This document shows positions 6,407-7,313 of a DNA stretch of 7,313 nucleotides, in pieces. This stretch comes from Verrucomicrobiales bacterium. Its GTDB lineage: Bacteria; Verrucomicrobiota; Verrucomicrobiia; Verrucomicrobiales; DEV007. The stretch covers positions 25,438-32,750 of the forward strand of contig NZSO01000046.1 in the NCBI GenBank assembly GCA_002696885.1. The letters are read 5' to 3'. The notes beneath the pieces were generated by a model, which was given only the letters and a program-made list of their open reading frames with translations, was not told where the DNA came from and did not search any database. The position numbers and the translations under genes were made by a program. Positions within the stretch are counted from its first letter, which is position 1; every line of letters begins with the position of its first letter.

Positions 6407-6458
6407 TTATAAATATTAAACTTTTTTTTAGTGATTTTATAAAACTTTTAAAATTTTT

Positions 6459-7313
6459 ATGGCCAAAAATAGACGTAAGCAAAAAAAGGAATTTGAGATT
6501 TCTAATTCTCACCTCATCAGCTTCGGCTTGATAGGCTTCGGTGTCATTTATTTGCTCTCTTTGATTTCATTTTCTTTAAATGATCTCCCAACTTGGGTGC
6601 CTTTTAGCCACACTACAAATCCAACAAGACCAGCAACTAACTTTATTGGCCCTCCAGGTGCCGTCTGGGCGGGTATTTCATTCTACACGTTTGGCATTAC
6701 GAGTTACTTAATTCCGGTCATGTTAATTTGGCTAGGATCCAAAAGATTATTCAAATTGGAAAATCTATCAAAATTTGAACTTATTGGATTCGCACTATTT
6801 CTCGTATCTGGGTCTTGCCTCCTTCATTATCAAAATTGGTTTCTTCAAACTGGCCACTTCAATATATCTGGAACAGGCGGTATCATCGGTGAATTCTTTG
6901 GCGAAAAACTAACCAGCATGACAGGAAATGTGGGTTCTTCTTTAATCATGCTAACTGCCTATTGCTCCGGGGGCATGTTGATCACCAAAGTTCACCCATC
7001 CCAAATTATTAGAACCGGAATTCAATCCATGAAGTCCTTTAACGAGTGGCGAGAAAATAGGATCTATTCAAAAGCTGATGAAACTAAAAGGTTACTGATT
7101 CAGAAAAAGAAACTCGAAAAAGAGCACCGTAAAATAGAAAAGAAAATTGGAAAAACTCAAAATGATTCTGACCAGGATCTGCTCTCAGATTCAATTGAGA
7201 GTGGAATTGAAGTTGAAAGTGACATCAAGTCTGTTGATGAAGTAGAGGAAATCATTGAGCCAGAATCCGAAGAAAATCCGAAGGAAATTACTGAACCAAA
7301 AATCTTTGATGCT
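6459..7313 (+). CDS. ftsK: DNA translocase FtsK/SpoIIIE family, N-terminal part (3' end outside window)
   Basis: An ATG at 6459 opens a frame of 285 codons that runs off the window without a stop. It matches the N-terminal membrane module of FtsK/SpoIIIE translocases, which anchor at the division septum and pump chromosomal DNA during segregation. A basic start (MAKNRRKQKK) is followed by four hydrophobic segments at about 19-40, 68-93, 106-123 and 158-177. The typical NFIGPPGAVWAGISFYTFG (61-79) lies at segment two, and the glycine-rich GTGGIIGEFFGEKL (138-151) precedes segment four. Residues 205-233 are Lys/Glu-rich, possibly coiled coil (RLLIQKKKLEKEHRKIEKKI). From about 235 the chain is an acidic low-complexity linker (SDQDLLSDSIESGIEVESD). 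The RecA-like motor and gamma DNA-reading domain would lie downstream, so full function cannot be checked here. It is divergent from the DUF2064-like gene across the AT-rich gap. Confidence 0.9.
   Translation, partial: MAKNRRKQKKEFEISNSHLISFGLIGFGVIYLLSLISFSLNDLPTWVPFSHTTNPTRPATNFIGPPGAVWAGISFYTFGITSYLIPVMLIWLGSKRLFKLENLSKFELIGFALFLVSGSCLLHYQNWFLQTGHFNISGTGGIIGEFFGEKLTSMTGNVGSSLIMLTAYCSGGMLITKVHPSQIIRTGIQSMKSFNEWRENRIYSKADETKRLLIQKKKLEKEHRKIEKKIGKTQNDSDQDLLSDSIESGIEVESDIKSVDEVEEIIEPESEENPKEITEPKIFDA

Noticed and set aside
1..7313. Mobile elements, CRISPR repeats, tRNA/rRNA genes, riboswitches
   Set aside because: I saw no transposase or integrase motifs, no regularly spaced repeats, no cloverleaf-like stretches, and no gap long enough for a riboswitch.

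Overview
The window is ordinary chromosomal sequence from a moderately AT-rich bacterium with dense coding and short gaps. It holds eight protein genes, two of them cut by the window edges. There are no RNA genes, insertion sequences, CRISPR arrays or long repeats. Several features suggest a Verrucomicrobiota/PVC-type organism, perhaps a marine Opitutae-like lineage: a pyrophosphate-type phosphofructokinase, an actinobacterial-style class II aldolase, a Tat-exported Gfo/Idh/MocA oxidoreductase of a type abundant in Planctomycetes, Verrucomicrobia and Bacteroidetes, and a lack of Shine-Dalgarno leaders. This placement is inference from protein resemblance and is not proven.

Left part (1-4023). 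The C-terminal end of an unrecognised soluble protein (+) converges on a pyrophosphate-dependent 6-phosphofructokinase (pfp, -). Pfp is divergent from a class II fructose-bisphosphate aldolase (fba, +), which is followed after 21 bases by a ROK-family sugar kinase (+). Together these form a compact upper-glycolysis module: sugar phosphorylation, reversible PPi-driven F6P/FBP interconversion, and FBP cleavage. The ROK kinase has lost residues of the usual ExGH and zinc-cysteine motifs. The aldolase most likely starts at 1954, 17 codons inside its longest open frame, with a promoter-like sequence in the part that is cut away.

Right part (4043-6335, all -). In transcription order this is a DUF2064/TIGR04282-type glycosyltransferase-like protein starting at TTG, a Tat-signal Gfo/Idh/MocA oxidoreductase, and a 75-residue putative lipoprotein. 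They could form one operon.

Right edge (6336-7313). A very AT-rich divergent region carries a good candidate promoter for the + strand. It is followed by the first 285 codons of an FtsK/SpoIIIE-type DNA translocase: four membrane segments and a charged linker, with the motor lying beyond the window.

I found no clear undescribed multi-gene system. The points most worth a second look are the altered ROK kinase, the exported oxidoreductase with its orphan lipoprotein neighbour, the unidentified left-edge protein, and the consistent absence of Shine-Dalgarno sequences.
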